DNA of 45,033 bases, taken from a virus. Made by a program: the position numbers and the translations under genes. The stretch is from positions 1 through 45,033 of the IMG/VR virus record IMGVR_UViG_3300010334_002402. One strand, given 5' to 3'. The notes below the pieces were generated by a model. The model ran no database searches, had not been told where the DNA came from, and worked only from the letters and a program-made list of their open reading frames with translations. This document shows, one piece after another, positions 35,862 through 42,672 of this stretch. The first letter of the stretch is position 1; every line of letters begins with the position of its first letter.

Positions 35862-36608
35862 TTATTTTTTAAACCCAAACGGGCATTTACTTTCGTATTT
35901 GTTTATGAGATTCTTTGTCGTTCCGTACTTATTAAGAAACGACGTAGGAATTAAACGCTCTCTTTTGTTCATAAACTCTTCTTCGCTGAGTTTATGCACA
36001 TGTACTTTTACACTCCTATCATCCATTGGTACAATATTAACCATAGGAGTTCCTTCTTTAATCAAAAGATTTTCTCGAAGATTTTGAAAACTAAAAAACA
36101 TGTTAATATCAGTTGTGGAATTATATTTGTAATTAACTACACCTGGGGGTATGATAAAATTTCCCGGATTTCTAAATCCCCATGTATTCTGAACCCACAT
36201 CCAGTTGATATTTTCCTTGCATTCAATTAACCACGGAGTTTGAATTTTTAAATGTGAATATTCATTCGGGTTTAAATAGCCTTCCATCTGTCTAAAGGCA
36301 TGATGGCCAGCGGCTGATATACCATCAGCAAACTGTAAACCAAACTGGCGATTAACCGTCAATCCAATCGCCATCTCACTCCATAAAGGAATGGTAATTC
36401 CGTTGTTAAAAAACTGATTAAATCCTGTACAACCTTTAATAGTTGACTGTGGGAATATACCCGACTCATCTGGATAGCTTTTATCCAACACCTTCCACCA
36501 ATCGGGGAAAAATTTGTTAGTATTATCAATCGGATAAAAGTCGTGAACATACTGTCTGCCGGTAAAGCAGTCTACATTAATAGTATTAGACTTAAACCAA
36601 AACATCAT
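35862..36608 (-). CDS. Unknown protein, possibly DUF6065-like
   Basis: A 248-residue protein with blocks DFYPIDNTNKFFPDWW, IKGCTGFNQFF, TPWLIECKENINWMWVQN, GNFIIPPGVVNYKY, and LLIKEGTPMVNIVPMDDR. The pattern of an internal beta-rich core ending in a G-x-P-x-x-x-I-x-P turn resembles DUF6065 proteins found near glycan or secondary-metabolite genes, but the match is from memory and weak. It starts at ATGATG overlapping the MazG-like stop (ATGA). It is next to the radical SAM/sulfotransferase/methyltransferase group, so it may belong to that pathway. Function not assigned. Confidence 0.7.
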   Translation of the reverse strand: MMFWFKSNTINVDCFTGRQYVHDFYPIDNTNKFFPDWWKVLDKSYPDESGIFPQSTIKGCTGFNQFFNNGITIPLWSEMAIGLTVNRQFGLQFADGISAAGHHAFRQMEGYLNPNEYSHLKIQTPWLIECKENINWMWVQNTWGFRNPGNFIIPPGVVNYKYNSTTDINMFFSFQNLRENLLIKEGTPMVNIVPMDDRSVKVHVHKLSEEEFMNKRERLIPTSFLNKYGTTKNLINKYESKCPFGFKK

Positions 36609-36970
36609 TTAACAAACGATTTTAAATCAGGCGGAGTCCAGCCTACAGGTTTTAATACCTTACCGTCCTCACGTTTACGAACTTTACCAGTATCTTTATC
36701 AATCTTGGCAAAATTTGTTTTCATAACTTCTTTCCAAGCACCTTCGGCATCAAAACCCGCACTATGTATAGCACCAATAGTAACGACTAAAATATCAATA
36801 AGTGCATCTAATTCTTCTACAGCATCGCGAGTTGCAAATGCAACACTATGCTCTTCCATTTCTTCTTTAATTAAATTAAGATACAATTTGTATTGATCTT
36901 CGTTGTGTGTGCCTACTGTCTGATCGCAGGCCCGCATAAATTTTTCTTGATCTCTAAAAGGGTTTGTCAT
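36605..36970 (-). CDS. MazG-like/PRA-PH family NTP pyrophosphatase
   Basis: A 121-residue all-helical protein of the MazG/PRA-PH superfamily, which splits nucleoside triphosphates to monophosphate and pyrophosphate. The metal-binding helices are visible: EEMEEHSVAFATRD (E-E-x-x-E) and VEELDALIDILVVTIGAIH (E-x-x-D-x-x-x-D), followed by WKEVMKTNFAKID and a C-terminal GWTPPDL. Length is right for the phage group. It overlaps both neighbours by ATGA. Roles in phages are proposed in dNTP pool cleaning or (p)ppGpp control; which applies is not visible here. Confidence 0.85.
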   Translation of the reverse strand: MTNPFRDQEKFMRACDQTVGTHNEDQYKLYLNLIKEEMEEHSVAFATRDAVEELDALIDILVVTIGAIHSAGFDAEGAWKEVMKTNFAKIDKDTGKVRKREDGKVLKPVGWTPPDLKSFVK

Positions 36971-37191
36971 CTCATTGCATCCATTGTTAGTTCTTTTCCA
37001 TATACATGGGCCACTGGTTTAATCCAACCATGATTAATACATTCTAAAATAAGATCTTTATAATTTTCTGGACAGCGATTACTTATTTCAAATCCTGCTC
37101 TTGGACAAGTTACAAATCCATCAGTTAGTGTAAACTTAGGATCACTTTGTCGTATAGTTCTAATATTGGTTGTTTTGCTAGTTATTTGCAT
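36967..37191 (-). CDS. Small phage protein, unknown
   Basis: A 74-residue protein with two cysteines in TCPRAGFEISNRCPENY and a short helix ILECINHGWIKPVAHV. It starts directly after the stop of the upstream gene (TGAATG) and overlaps the MazG-like gene by ATGA. The tight packing supports a real gene. No motif assigned; the Cys/His content is too low for a classical zinc finger. Confidence 0.75.
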   Translation of the reverse strand: MQITSKTTNIRTIRQSDPKFTLTDGFVTCPRAGFEISNRCPENYKDLILECINHGWIKPVAHVYGKELTMDAMR

Positions 37192-37395
37192 TCAGGCCAT
37201 CCTGTCTATATTTTGTCCTACGGCACAGTTCATTCGTCGTGCCATCTCAATGCGCTTTTGTTCGTTAACTTCTTTGTCGTACTTGATTCGTCGTTCTTCT
37301 AAAACTAATTCTTCGTGACGCTTGTCTATTTTTCTAATTTCAGATTGCTGATACAATTTGAGATTTTGTGCTGTAACACTAGTAATTGCTGTCAT
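37192..37395 (-). CDS. Small coiled-coil protein
   Basis: A 67-residue, strongly charged helix (LYQQSEIRKIDKRHEELVLE, then ERRIKYDKEVNEQKRIEMA) with coiled-coil character. It overlaps the DNA ligase end by four bases (ATGA) and abuts the next gene, so it is part of the ligase operon. Possibly a small regulatory or scaffolding protein; function unknown. Confidence 0.75.
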   Translation of the reverse strand: MTAITSVTAQNLKLYQQSEIRKIDKRHEELVLEERRIKYDKEVNEQKRIEMARRMNCAVGQNIDRMA

Positions 37396-38717
37396 AACTT
37401 TTCTCCAATTTCAAAACCTCTAAAACCCTTAAATCTTGGAAAACGTAAACTATATGTACCGTCTTGGTTTTGTGTAATAGCATCCGCTCTTACTTCGACA
37501 ATGTTTCCAAGCACGTTTGCACGGTTATTCCAATAATCATCACGATTACTATCAGTAAAACCGGATCCAACGTTGACACGTATTGCTTTACCGTCATCAA
37601 CACCTTCGCACACAAATGCACCAAGTTTACCAATATTTTTTCCTGTACCTTCTTCAACATTTACAACCTCCAATGATACTTCAATGAAAGGCTTCAACTT
37701 CAGCCATGCAACACTACGTTTACATTCATAAGGAGCTTCTGGATCTTTAATCATAATGCCTTCGTACCCACCAAGTACAGCTTGTTGATTAATTTCTTTA
37801 AATCTTGCATATCCTTCTGGTGTTTCCAAATCAACAAGTTCGTTGGCAACATAAGTTACATTAGGCAACATGTCTTGATTCTGCTCAACCCAAAACTTAA
37901 CCATGCTACTGCGAGTAGTTTGATCTTTGTTGTAGATACCTTTCTCAAAATCTTCTAATGGCAACACATCAAACAAGTTAAGCACGGCATCTCCTGCTTC
38001 TATATTGTCCTTACGGTGTACTTGCTTCATCAAATCTTGAAAACTACTAGACATAATTTCTCCATCTAGCACTAAGTCCATACTTTTACTGGAGCCTTTT
38101 AGTTGGACCACGTTTGAAATTTGTTGTGCTATGTGAGGGAAATTAGCAAGTTCTTTACCATTGCGACTGAACATGTCCACCCGACCATCAGCACGAACGA
38201 TAGTGATAACACGGACACCGTCAAGTTTAACTTCGATAAGTTTCTTGCCGGCGACTTTAGTTTCATGATTAGCACTATCATGAGCAAGCTGACAACCAAA
38301 TACGGGAATAGCATAGTCAGCATATTTCTTCTCCACTACTTTGTTAATTGTTTTTTCGCTTACACCACAGCGCAAGTCTTTGATTAAAATTCTACGATAC
38401 CAACCATTCCATTCTTTTTTGGTAGCTGACTTCATCATGGCCTGAATCATATCACGTGCTGTATTGCCGGTGACATTGCGAGTAACAAGGCCAGTAAGAG
38501 CGAGAGTAAAACTATCCCAAGGTAAGCCAGGGCCATCTTCATCTGTTTTCTCCGGAATTTGTTTAAGTCCAAACGTAATCATTGGATCAAGTGCAAGACG
38601 ACAACCGTGAAAGAATTCGTCATTTCCTTCTTGGGCAATAGCTTCAATAATTGCTTCTTTGTTCAAACGACTTGGATGACTTTCTAAAGCCCAGATATGA
38701 CTTGCGCAAACACTCAT
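37392..38717 (-). CDS. ATP-dependent DNA ligase (T4 gp30 type)
   Basis: A 441-residue enzyme that seals nicks through a lysyl-AMP. Motif I is EVKLDGVRVITI with nucleophile K164. Motif III is in LDGEIMSSSF, motif IV is YEGIMIKDP, motif V is SVAWLKLKPF, and an OB-fold C-terminal part (GTGKNIGKLGAFVCEGVDDG) follows. The residues before about 140 form the extra N-terminal helical domain found in T4 ligase (487 residues). It is driven by a TTGACA-17-TACAAT promoter overlapped by an 8-base palindrome. It begins a long co-directional run (37.4 down to 32.7 kb) through the MazG-like gene and perhaps the second radical SAM gene. Confidence 0.95.
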   Translation of the reverse strand: MSVCASHIWALESHPSRLNKEAIIEAIAQEGNDEFFHGCRLALDPMITFGLKQIPEKTDEDGPGLPWDSFTLALTGLVTRNVTGNTARDMIQAMMKSATKKEWNGWYRRILIKDLRCGVSEKTINKVVEKKYADYAIPVFGCQLAHDSANHETKVAGKKLIEVKLDGVRVITIVRADGRVDMFSRNGKELANFPHIAQQISNVVQLKGSSKSMDLVLDGEIMSSSFQDLMKQVHRKDNIEAGDAVLNLFDVLPLEDFEKGIYNKDQTTRSSMVKFWVEQNQDMLPNVTYVANELVDLETPEGYARFKEINQQAVLGGYEGIMIKDPEAPYECKRSVAWLKLKPFIEVSLEVVNVEEGTGKNIGKLGAFVCEGVDDGKAIRVNVGSGFTDSNRDDYWNNRANVLGNIVEVRADAITQNQDGTYSLRFPRFKGFRGFEIGEKL

Positions 38718-38735
38718 TTTAACTCCAATGATTAA

Positions 38736-38758
38736 CTGTACAAGTGTATATTGTACAG
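38736..38758. promoter_or_regulatory. Palindrome over the ligase -10 (operator candidate)
   Basis: Perfect 8-base arms CTGTACAA (38736-38743) and TTGTACAG (38751-38758), with 7 bases between. They span the -10 and the expected start of the ligase promoter, where a repressor would block RNA polymerase. Confidence 0.55.
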
Positions 38759-38778
38759 TGTAATTATCAGTATGTCAA
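38750..38778 (-). promoter_or_regulatory. Sigma70 promoter of the DNA ligase operon
   Basis: TTGACA (38773-38778), 17 bases, TACAAT (38750-38755) on the minus strand. The -35 overlaps the end of the metallopeptidase gene. The leader has TTGGAG before the ATG at 38717. Confidence 0.8.
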
Positions 38779-39492
38779 GTGGTTTGTGGTCTTAAATGGC
38801 TTGCCGTAGTAGGCATTTTCCAAATTACGCATGATCAAATTTCTCATTCTGCGTATGATTGGATGATTGTGATTCCAATCAAATGCTTTCAAATAATCGT
38901 TCCAAGTGGAATTTTTATGTCGTCGACATTGATTTGAATCTAGATAGTAACCTATTGCTGTGGGGTCGTAACCAAATCGATCAATCAACTCGCAGGCACA
39001 ATTGAAAGCATGGGCACCCATTTCGTCTCGATCCCCATAGTACTCTTGTTTTTTGCGTTCTTTGGCATATTCAGCTGTGCTTTGGTATCCAGGAATATTT
39101 TTGAAATTTCGGCTACGGAACTGACGTTGATGCACAATCTCATGTAGTACCACATCGGCAAATCTCACAGCCATGCGCTTAAATCGATGTTGGGTAAGTT
39201 TAAGTTTCTTGTCAGCAGGATTGTAATTAAAATTGACTTCTATAGCAGGCAATTTTTTTCGATCCAAATCGCTGTAATATACTCCTCCCATAAAAACAAA
39301 ACCTGGAGTGGTAGGTGCATAAATGCACTTTTTCAGTTTGAGAGGTATATGCGCTTTGACATGTCTAATAATGCGTTTTTGTATTTGGCTGGGGCTCAAC
39401 TCTTTGCCCACTATTTCACTATTGAGTGAATAGAACATAGAGTACAGATTACTGCGGGTTAATTCCGACCAATCAAATGGTAGCTGAGTCAT
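38767..39492 (-). CDS. HExxH zinc metallopeptidase-like phage protein
   Basis: A 241-residue protein with H117-E-I-V-H121 (VVLHEIVHQRQF), a zinc peptidase core. It also has E157 in DRDEMGAHAF, where an acidic helix would give the third ligand. The fold around it (IEVNFNYNP before the helix, YGYDPTAIGYYL after) resembles SprT-like or gluzincin phage proteins. It might cleave a phage or host protein, or a peptide crosslink in the wall; the substrate is unknown. The gene has a perfect late promoter (TATAAATA) and AGGAG, with a palindrome around them. It follows ClpP, so two proteases are side by side under different promoters. Confidence 0.7.
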   Translation of the reverse strand: MTQLPFDWSELTRSNLYSMFYSLNSEIVGKELSPSQIQKRIIRHVKAHIPLKLKKCIYAPTTPGFVFMGGVYYSDLDRKKLPAIEVNFNYNPADKKLKLTQHRFKRMAVRFADVVLHEIVHQRQFRSRNFKNIPGYQSTAEYAKERKKQEYYGDRDEMGAHAFNCACELIDRFGYDPTAIGYYLDSNQCRRHKNSTWNDYLKAFDWNHNHPIIRRMRNLIMRNLENAYYGKPFKTTNHLTY

Positions 39493-39500
39493 GGCACACT

Positions 39501-39529
39501 CCTAGTAAGTATATTTATAGTATACTAGG
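39501..39529 (-). promoter_or_regulatory. Inverted repeat hiding the metallopeptidase ribosome site in read-through RNA
   Basis: Perfect 7-base arms CCTAGTA and TACTAGG with a 15-base loop holding the late box. The right arm contains the AGG of the AGGAG ribosome site. RNA started at the late promoter (about 39506) would begin inside the right arm and so would not form the stem. Confidence 0.6.
39512..39519 (-). promoter_or_regulatory. T4-type late promoter (TATAAATA) of the metallopeptidase
   Basis: A perfect TATAAATA on the minus strand. The predicted start near 39506 gives a 14-base leader with AGGAG before the ATG at 39492. Confidence 0.75.
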
Positions 39530-39550
39530 GCGTACCGTTATATACGCATA

Positions 39551-40141
39551 TTATGGACGTTTTGTTATGATTTCGTCAATCAACCCGTATTCCAAGGCTT
39601 CCTGCGCACTCATGTATTTGTCTCGTTCCATGTCGTATTTGAATTGCTCGTAGGTTTTGCCCTTGCTGTTATGGTTAACATAGATCTGTGTCAAATTCTT
39701 CTTCATTTTAAGAATCTCTTCGACTTGGATTTCCATGTCTGTAGCCTGCCCACCTGCACCGCCCGAGGGCTGATGAATCATGTGTCGAGCGTTTGGTAGC
39801 ATTTTACGCTTGCCAGGAGCACCAGCAGTAGCAAGCAGACTTCCCATACTACAGGCTTGGCCCATGACGACTGTGCAAACATCAGGCTTAATGAATTGCA
39901 TAGTATCGTAAATAGCCATGCCAGCTGTAACCACTCCGCCCGGACTATTGATAAAAAAGGTAATGTCTTCATTTCCTTGACTTTCTAAAAAAAGTAATTG
40001 TGCCACTAACAAACTGGAACTATGTTCGTTAACATCGGTGTCTAGCATGACAATTCGATCTTTTAGTAAGCGACTGTAAATGTCGTAACTACGTTCTCCG
40101 CGAGCTTCTTGCTCAATAACCATTGGTACTAAATTTGGCAT
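39551..40141 (-). CDS. clpP: ClpP-type ATP-dependent protease subunit
   Basis: A 196-residue serine protease of the ClpP family. The catalytic triad is visible: S98 ([14 protein letters not shown]), H123 ([13 protein letters not shown]) and D170 ([11 protein letters not shown]). The oxyanion block [16 protein letters not shown] is also present. Length fits a mature ClpP without a long propeptide. In bacteria it forms a two-ring chamber fed by ClpX or ClpA; no ClpX gene is in the window, so it may use the host unfoldase or mix with host ClpP. Its ribosome site is AAGGATAAAG. It is co-directional with the PGDYG-like and envelope genes upstream. A role in redirecting host proteolysis is inference. 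Confidence 0.95.
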   Translation of the reverse strand: MPNLVPMVIEQEARGERSYDIYSRLLKDRIVMLDTDVNEHSSSLLVAQLLFLESQGNEDITFFINSPGGVVTAGMAIYDTMQFIKPDVCTVVMGQACSMGSLLATAGAPGKRKMLPNARHMIHQPSGGAGGQATDMEIQVEEILKMKKNLTQIYVNHNSKGKTYEQFKYDMERDKYMSAQEALEYGLIDEIITKRP

Positions 40142-40143
40142 CT

Positions 40144-40596
40144 TTATCCTTTAAAATTTGATGTATCGTATGTTTGAGCAAAGATGTCTTTTTTAACTAC
40201 ACCGTAGTCATTTGTACCGTGACGAACAATAACATCTTCGCCTGTATTATAGTGTAGCTTCTCTCCCCAGCTGGTGTCAACACTTCCGGAATGATCTGCA
40301 AGTTTAGCAATCTTCATAATCTTTTTAGGAGTACAAACACCGTGGCCGTGATCATCTTTAAGTTCTTGGAACTTGTGCGGAGGGATTGGGTACTGTTCAC
40401 CTTTTGGTCCTGTTAAGATATAATAGCCTGCCTTATAGTTTACAGGACCTTCGAGTGTTTCAATTTGCCCATCTGAATCAGCAATTTCGTACTTTTCTTT
40501 GGCAGGCTTTTTGTAAGTTTCAAAGCCATCATGTTTGAACCAATTGTCGGTAATACCTTCAATTGATTCTACAATTTTAATAAATTCTCTAATCAT
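40144..40596 (-). CDS. PGDYG-domain-like phage protein
   Basis: A 150-residue protein. Residues 48-75 ([20 protein letters not shown], then PIPPHKF) and 119-145 ([20 protein letters not shown], then FAQTY) are two copies of a pattern like Gly-Asp-Tyr-x-x-x-x-Gly-x-x-Gly-Glu-x-Tyr-Pro-x-x-x-x-x-Phe, which is close to the PGDYG domain of unknown function. The N-terminus ([16 protein letters not shown]) is of the kind found on small T4-like phage proteins. Function unknown. It sits two bases from clpP and one base from the LPP20-like gene. Confidence 0.6.
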   Translation of the reverse strand: MIREFIKIVESIEGITDNWFKHDGFETYKKPAKEKYEIADSDGQIETLEGPVNYKAGYYILTGPKGEQYPIPPHKFQELKDDHGHGVCTPKKIMKIAKLADHSGSVDTSWGEKLHYNTGEDVIVRHGTNDYGVVKKDIFAQTYDTSNFKG

Positions 40597-40597
40597 A

Positions 40598-41395
40598 TTA
40601 ATTACTAATAGTCACCTGGCCAACTACAGCACCAGGTTTTTGTAGTGCAGCTTCCCGCTTGGCTCGATACTCAGCATTATCTACTGGAAGTAGATTTAGT
40701 GTGCCGTTTCCAGTTGGAGTAACTACGCTAACCTTATCTGACTTAGCGGGAGCAATTTGCTCACTAGGGGATAGTGTTTGCGGTGCAGGAATTGGTGTTA
40801 CTGTAACTTGGTCTCGATCGAGTTCTTTAAATGCTTGTTCTTCTCGAGTCAATGCAACTTCTTTTTGTCGTTGTACTTCTTTACCAATTTTCAATACATT
40901 GGCATCACCTGTTGGCAACACAATCAATACATACGACCGAAAACGATTTCCTTCCGCAATATGTTTGACTTCTCGAACTTCTACGCCAAGTAAGCTGACT
41001 TCACGACAGGCTGTGCGAACAGCAAGTTCTGTATTGTCGGTACTGGCTTTTTCAGTATCAGTTTTAAAAATCTTAGTACTTTGGCTAGCTGTTCCGCCAG
41101 CTGTCATACAAATTTTACCATAAGCATCGGATTTAGCTTTATGATCGGCCATGGCCATATCGTAGCTTACACCGGTACCGGATGCGTAAACAGCATTGTT
41201 GCTTGAAGGCAATTTATACATCCATTCAGGAGCCTTGCTAATAGCATTATCTACATATTTTTCTTGACGCTGGCGTTCAGCATCTGCTCGGCGTTCGTAT
41301 GCGTCCGAAGTAGATCCAAAAATCTGTGCGCTAGCATTGGTGCCAAGAAGTGCAAGGGTTGAAGTCAATACTAGTGTCTTAAAATTATTTTTCAT
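40598..41395 (-). CDS. Secreted LPP20-like envelope protein
   Basis: A 265-residue protein with a Sec signal peptide (FKTLVLTSTLALLGTNASAQ), cleaved after ASA; there is no lipobox cysteine. Residues about 55-180 (PEWMYKLPSSNNAVYASGTG; then AMADHKAKSDAYGKI; RTACREVSLLGVEVREVKHI; RFRSYVLIVLP) follow the LPP20 pattern of an exported domain. The last 80 residues are Pro/Thr-rich and unstructured. LPP20 proteins sit in the outer membrane or periplasm of Gram-negative bacteria. It is three bases upstream-spaced from the entericidin-like gene and shares its promoter, with AAGGAAATTAAA before ATG. As a phage gene it could change the host surface, for example in exclusion or release; inference. Confidence 0.65.
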   Translation of the reverse strand: MKNNFKTLVLTSTLALLGTNASAQIFGSTSDAYERRADAERQRQEKYVDNAISKAPEWMYKLPSSNNAVYASGTGVSYDMAMADHKAKSDAYGKICMTAGGTASQSTKIFKTDTEKASTDNTELAVRTACREVSLLGVEVREVKHIAEGNRFRSYVLIVLPTGDANVLKIGKEVQRQKEVALTREEQAFKELDRDQVTVTPIPAPQTLSPSEQIAPAKSDKVSVVTPTGNGTLNLLPVDNAEYRAKREAALQKPGAVVGQVTISN

Positions 41396-41396
41396 T

Positions 41397-41543
41397 TTAA
41401 TTTCCTTTGTTAAGATCCACGGATGGCTTTGAAATCTTTTCTTTAGTCCATTCTGCAGACGATTGGAGATCCTTACCTACACCTGCTACTGTTGAGCAAG
41501 CGGCAAGACTTGTTACTAAAATCAATGCTACTACTGTTTTCAT
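41397..41543 (-). CDS. Entericidin-like small lipoprotein
   Basis: A 48-residue protein: MKTVVALILVTSLAAC then STVAGVGKDLQSSAEW. The signal segment ends in a lipobox (LAAC), so Cys16 would be lipidated. The CSTVAGVGKDLQ block matches entericidin A/B (C-N-T-x-x-G-x-G-x-D), small outer-membrane lipoproteins of a bacterial toxin/antidote pair. It overlaps the membrane peptide gene by ATGA, and its TAA lies one base from the start of the LPP20-like gene. The charged tail KISKPSVDLNKGN is longer than usual. It could affect envelope integrity or shield against it. The assignment rests on a short motif. Confidence 0.7.
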   Translation of the reverse strand: MKTVVALILVTSLAACSTVAGVGKDLQSSAEWTKEKISKPSVDLNKGN

Positions 41544-41668
41544 TTTGCCAACTCCGTACTTTGTGTCTTAACTGTGTCTACACCCTTGTCCAACATTTTA
41601 GCAATGCCGGAAAATCCAACTGTTGCTAGAACTAGTCCAAAGACTGTGCCTAAAATAAATGCCTTCAT
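41540..41668 (-). CDS. Small membrane peptide (42 residues)
   Basis: MKAFILGTVFGLVLATVGFS then GIAKMLDKGVDTVKTQ: one membrane span with Gly/Ala/Val followed by an amphipathic charged helix. AGAGAGGG precedes the ATG, and the stop overlaps the entericidin-like start (ATGA). As first gene behind the strong promoter at 41696 it would be made at a high level. The type resembles small inner-membrane or holin-like peptides, but one span without typical holin charge is not enough to call it a holin. Confidence 0.75.
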   Translation of the reverse strand: MKAFILGTVFGLVLATVGFSGIAKMLDKGVDTVKTQSTELAK

Positions 41669-41695
41669 ATAACCCTCTCTGTGTGTTAAAATTTA

Positions 41696-41724
41696 ATTAT
41701 AACGTAATGGTACGTTAAAGTCAA
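41696..41724 (-). promoter_or_regulatory. Sigma70 promoter of the envelope cassette
   Basis: TTGACT (41719-41724), 17 bases, TATAAT (41696-41701) on the minus strand. The leader is about 20 bases and has AGAGAGGG before the ATG at 41668. Confidence 0.85.
41700..41717. promoter_or_regulatory. Palindrome between -35 and -10 (operator candidate)
   Basis: Perfect 7-base arms TAACGTA (41700-41706) and TACGTTA (41711-41717) with ATGG (or CCAT) between. They fill the spacer of the envelope-cassette promoter, where a dimeric repressor or activator would contact polymerase. Confidence 0.6.
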
Positions 41725-41725
41725 C

Positions 41726-42262
41726 CTACCATTTATCCACAATTAGCCAATTTGTATCTGAATTATCAACTTGGCAAATTACACCGTTGAAGACTTTTAA
41801 TTGCCTATCTACAACTAAGTGTTCTTGGAACATACGGCAACGACTATTGCGATATGTAAAGTATTTTTTATTTGATCCAAACGGTGCTTCTGTTTCTAAA
41901 ATTGTATTACCTTTTTTAAGGGTTGCAGGTACCGTTTCACCTTCTCTACAACTAGTAACACTTTCGGTTTTGAACCGTCCGGGCATATCCATAAGAAGAT
42001 TCTTACGTGCTCGTTCTCGGGCATAGTAACAAAGGCTTTCGGGATTTTCCCAACCTTTTTCAGTTTCTCTCAAATGGTATGTTTTACCGTCTACATCCAT
42101 ATCAAATTCTACAGTACATTGGCCCATAATTTTAGTATCTTTTACTAAATTAGTAATTGGTCCTACTTGGCGTTCGTTTGTCAGTTGACTGGCTACTTTT
42201 ACATTACATTCTGCCATGGCAAAACTACTAACCAAACAAGACAATAGTATTAGTGTTTTCAT
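41726..42262 (-). CDS. Secreted cysteine-containing protein, unknown
   Basis: A 178-residue protein with a clear signal peptide (MKTLILLSCLVSSFAMAE, cleaved after AMA) and five cysteines in the mature part (C19, then one each in GQCTV, SLCYYA, SRCRMF and VICQV) plus a SCREGE site, consistent with disulfides in the periplasm. A block MDVDGKTYHLRETEKGW and ARERARKNLLMDMPGRF follow. I recognise no enzyme motif. The start at 42262 gives the signal peptide directly and overlaps the upstream stop by ATGA; an ATG four codons earlier would add a non-signal extension. It is two genes after a promoter at 42644-42672. Confidence 0.75.
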   Translation of the reverse strand: MKTLILLSCLVSSFAMAECNVKVASQLTNERQVGPITNLVKDTKIMGQCTVEFDMDVDGKTYHLRETEKGWENPESLCYYARERARKNLLMDMPGRFKTESVTSCREGETVPATLKKGNTILETEAPFGSNKKYFTYRNSRCRMFQEHLVVDRQLKVFNGVICQVDNSDTNWLIVDKW

Positions 42263-42612
42263 GATTGCACACAACTATAGGTATACCACCAAATAGTAGC
42301 CTTGAGCCTGCTATTAAAAATACGATCCGATTCTTCTAATTTTTCAGGATCGGGATTAAAATTCTTTGAACGCTGTAATTTTGTTAGCTCAGCTAATTGT
42401 TGATCTTTTTTATCACAACTTACTGGATATTTTTTTAGATCTTCGTAAGAAATTTCACGAAAATATTCAGTAGTCGGAACTACAGTTGCCGCAGAGTTAC
42501 TATGATCGAACAATGAGAAAAATGTCCAAATAATTAGTAAACCTATCAGGAACCTTAGTACCGGCAAAAATATTGCTAGTATGACACCTGCTGTAATAAT
42601 AAGTAAAAACAT
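42259..42612 (-). CDS. Single-span membrane protein, unknown
   Basis: A 117-residue protein. Residues 2-35 are hydrophobic (LLIITAGVILAIFLPVLRFL, then IGLLIIWTFFSLF), giving one long or two short membrane spans. A charged soluble tail holds YFREISYEDLKKYPVSC, a Lys/Glu-rich middle, and two cysteines. The tail probably lies on the periplasmic or cytoplasmic side; topology is not decidable from charge here. ATGA overlap with the secreted protein gene suggests they work together. No function recognised. A likely sigma70 promoter lies just upstream (42644-42672). Confidence 0.75.
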   Translation of the reverse strand: MFLLIITAGVILAIFLPVLRFLIGLLIIWTFFSLFDHSNSAATVVPTTEYFREISYEDLKKYPVSCDKKDQQLAELTKLQRSKNFNPDPEKLEESDRIFNSRLKATIWWYTYSCVQS

Positions 42613-42643
42613 ATTTGCCTATCAATGAAGTTTCATTAATAGT

Positions 42644-42672
42644 ATTATATGCTCATTACTGATACTTGTCAT
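42644..42672 (-). promoter_or_regulatory. Sigma70-type promoter before the membrane protein gene
   Basis: ATGACA (42667-42672), 17 bases, TATAAT (42644-42649) on the minus strand. The -35 overlaps the end of the 141-residue gene. A palindrome AATGAA-GT-TTCATT (42624-42637) follows in the leader. Confidence 0.55.

Noticed and set aside
41540-41668. Holin
   Set aside because: One membrane span and an amphipathic tail only; no endolysin or spanin gene next to it.
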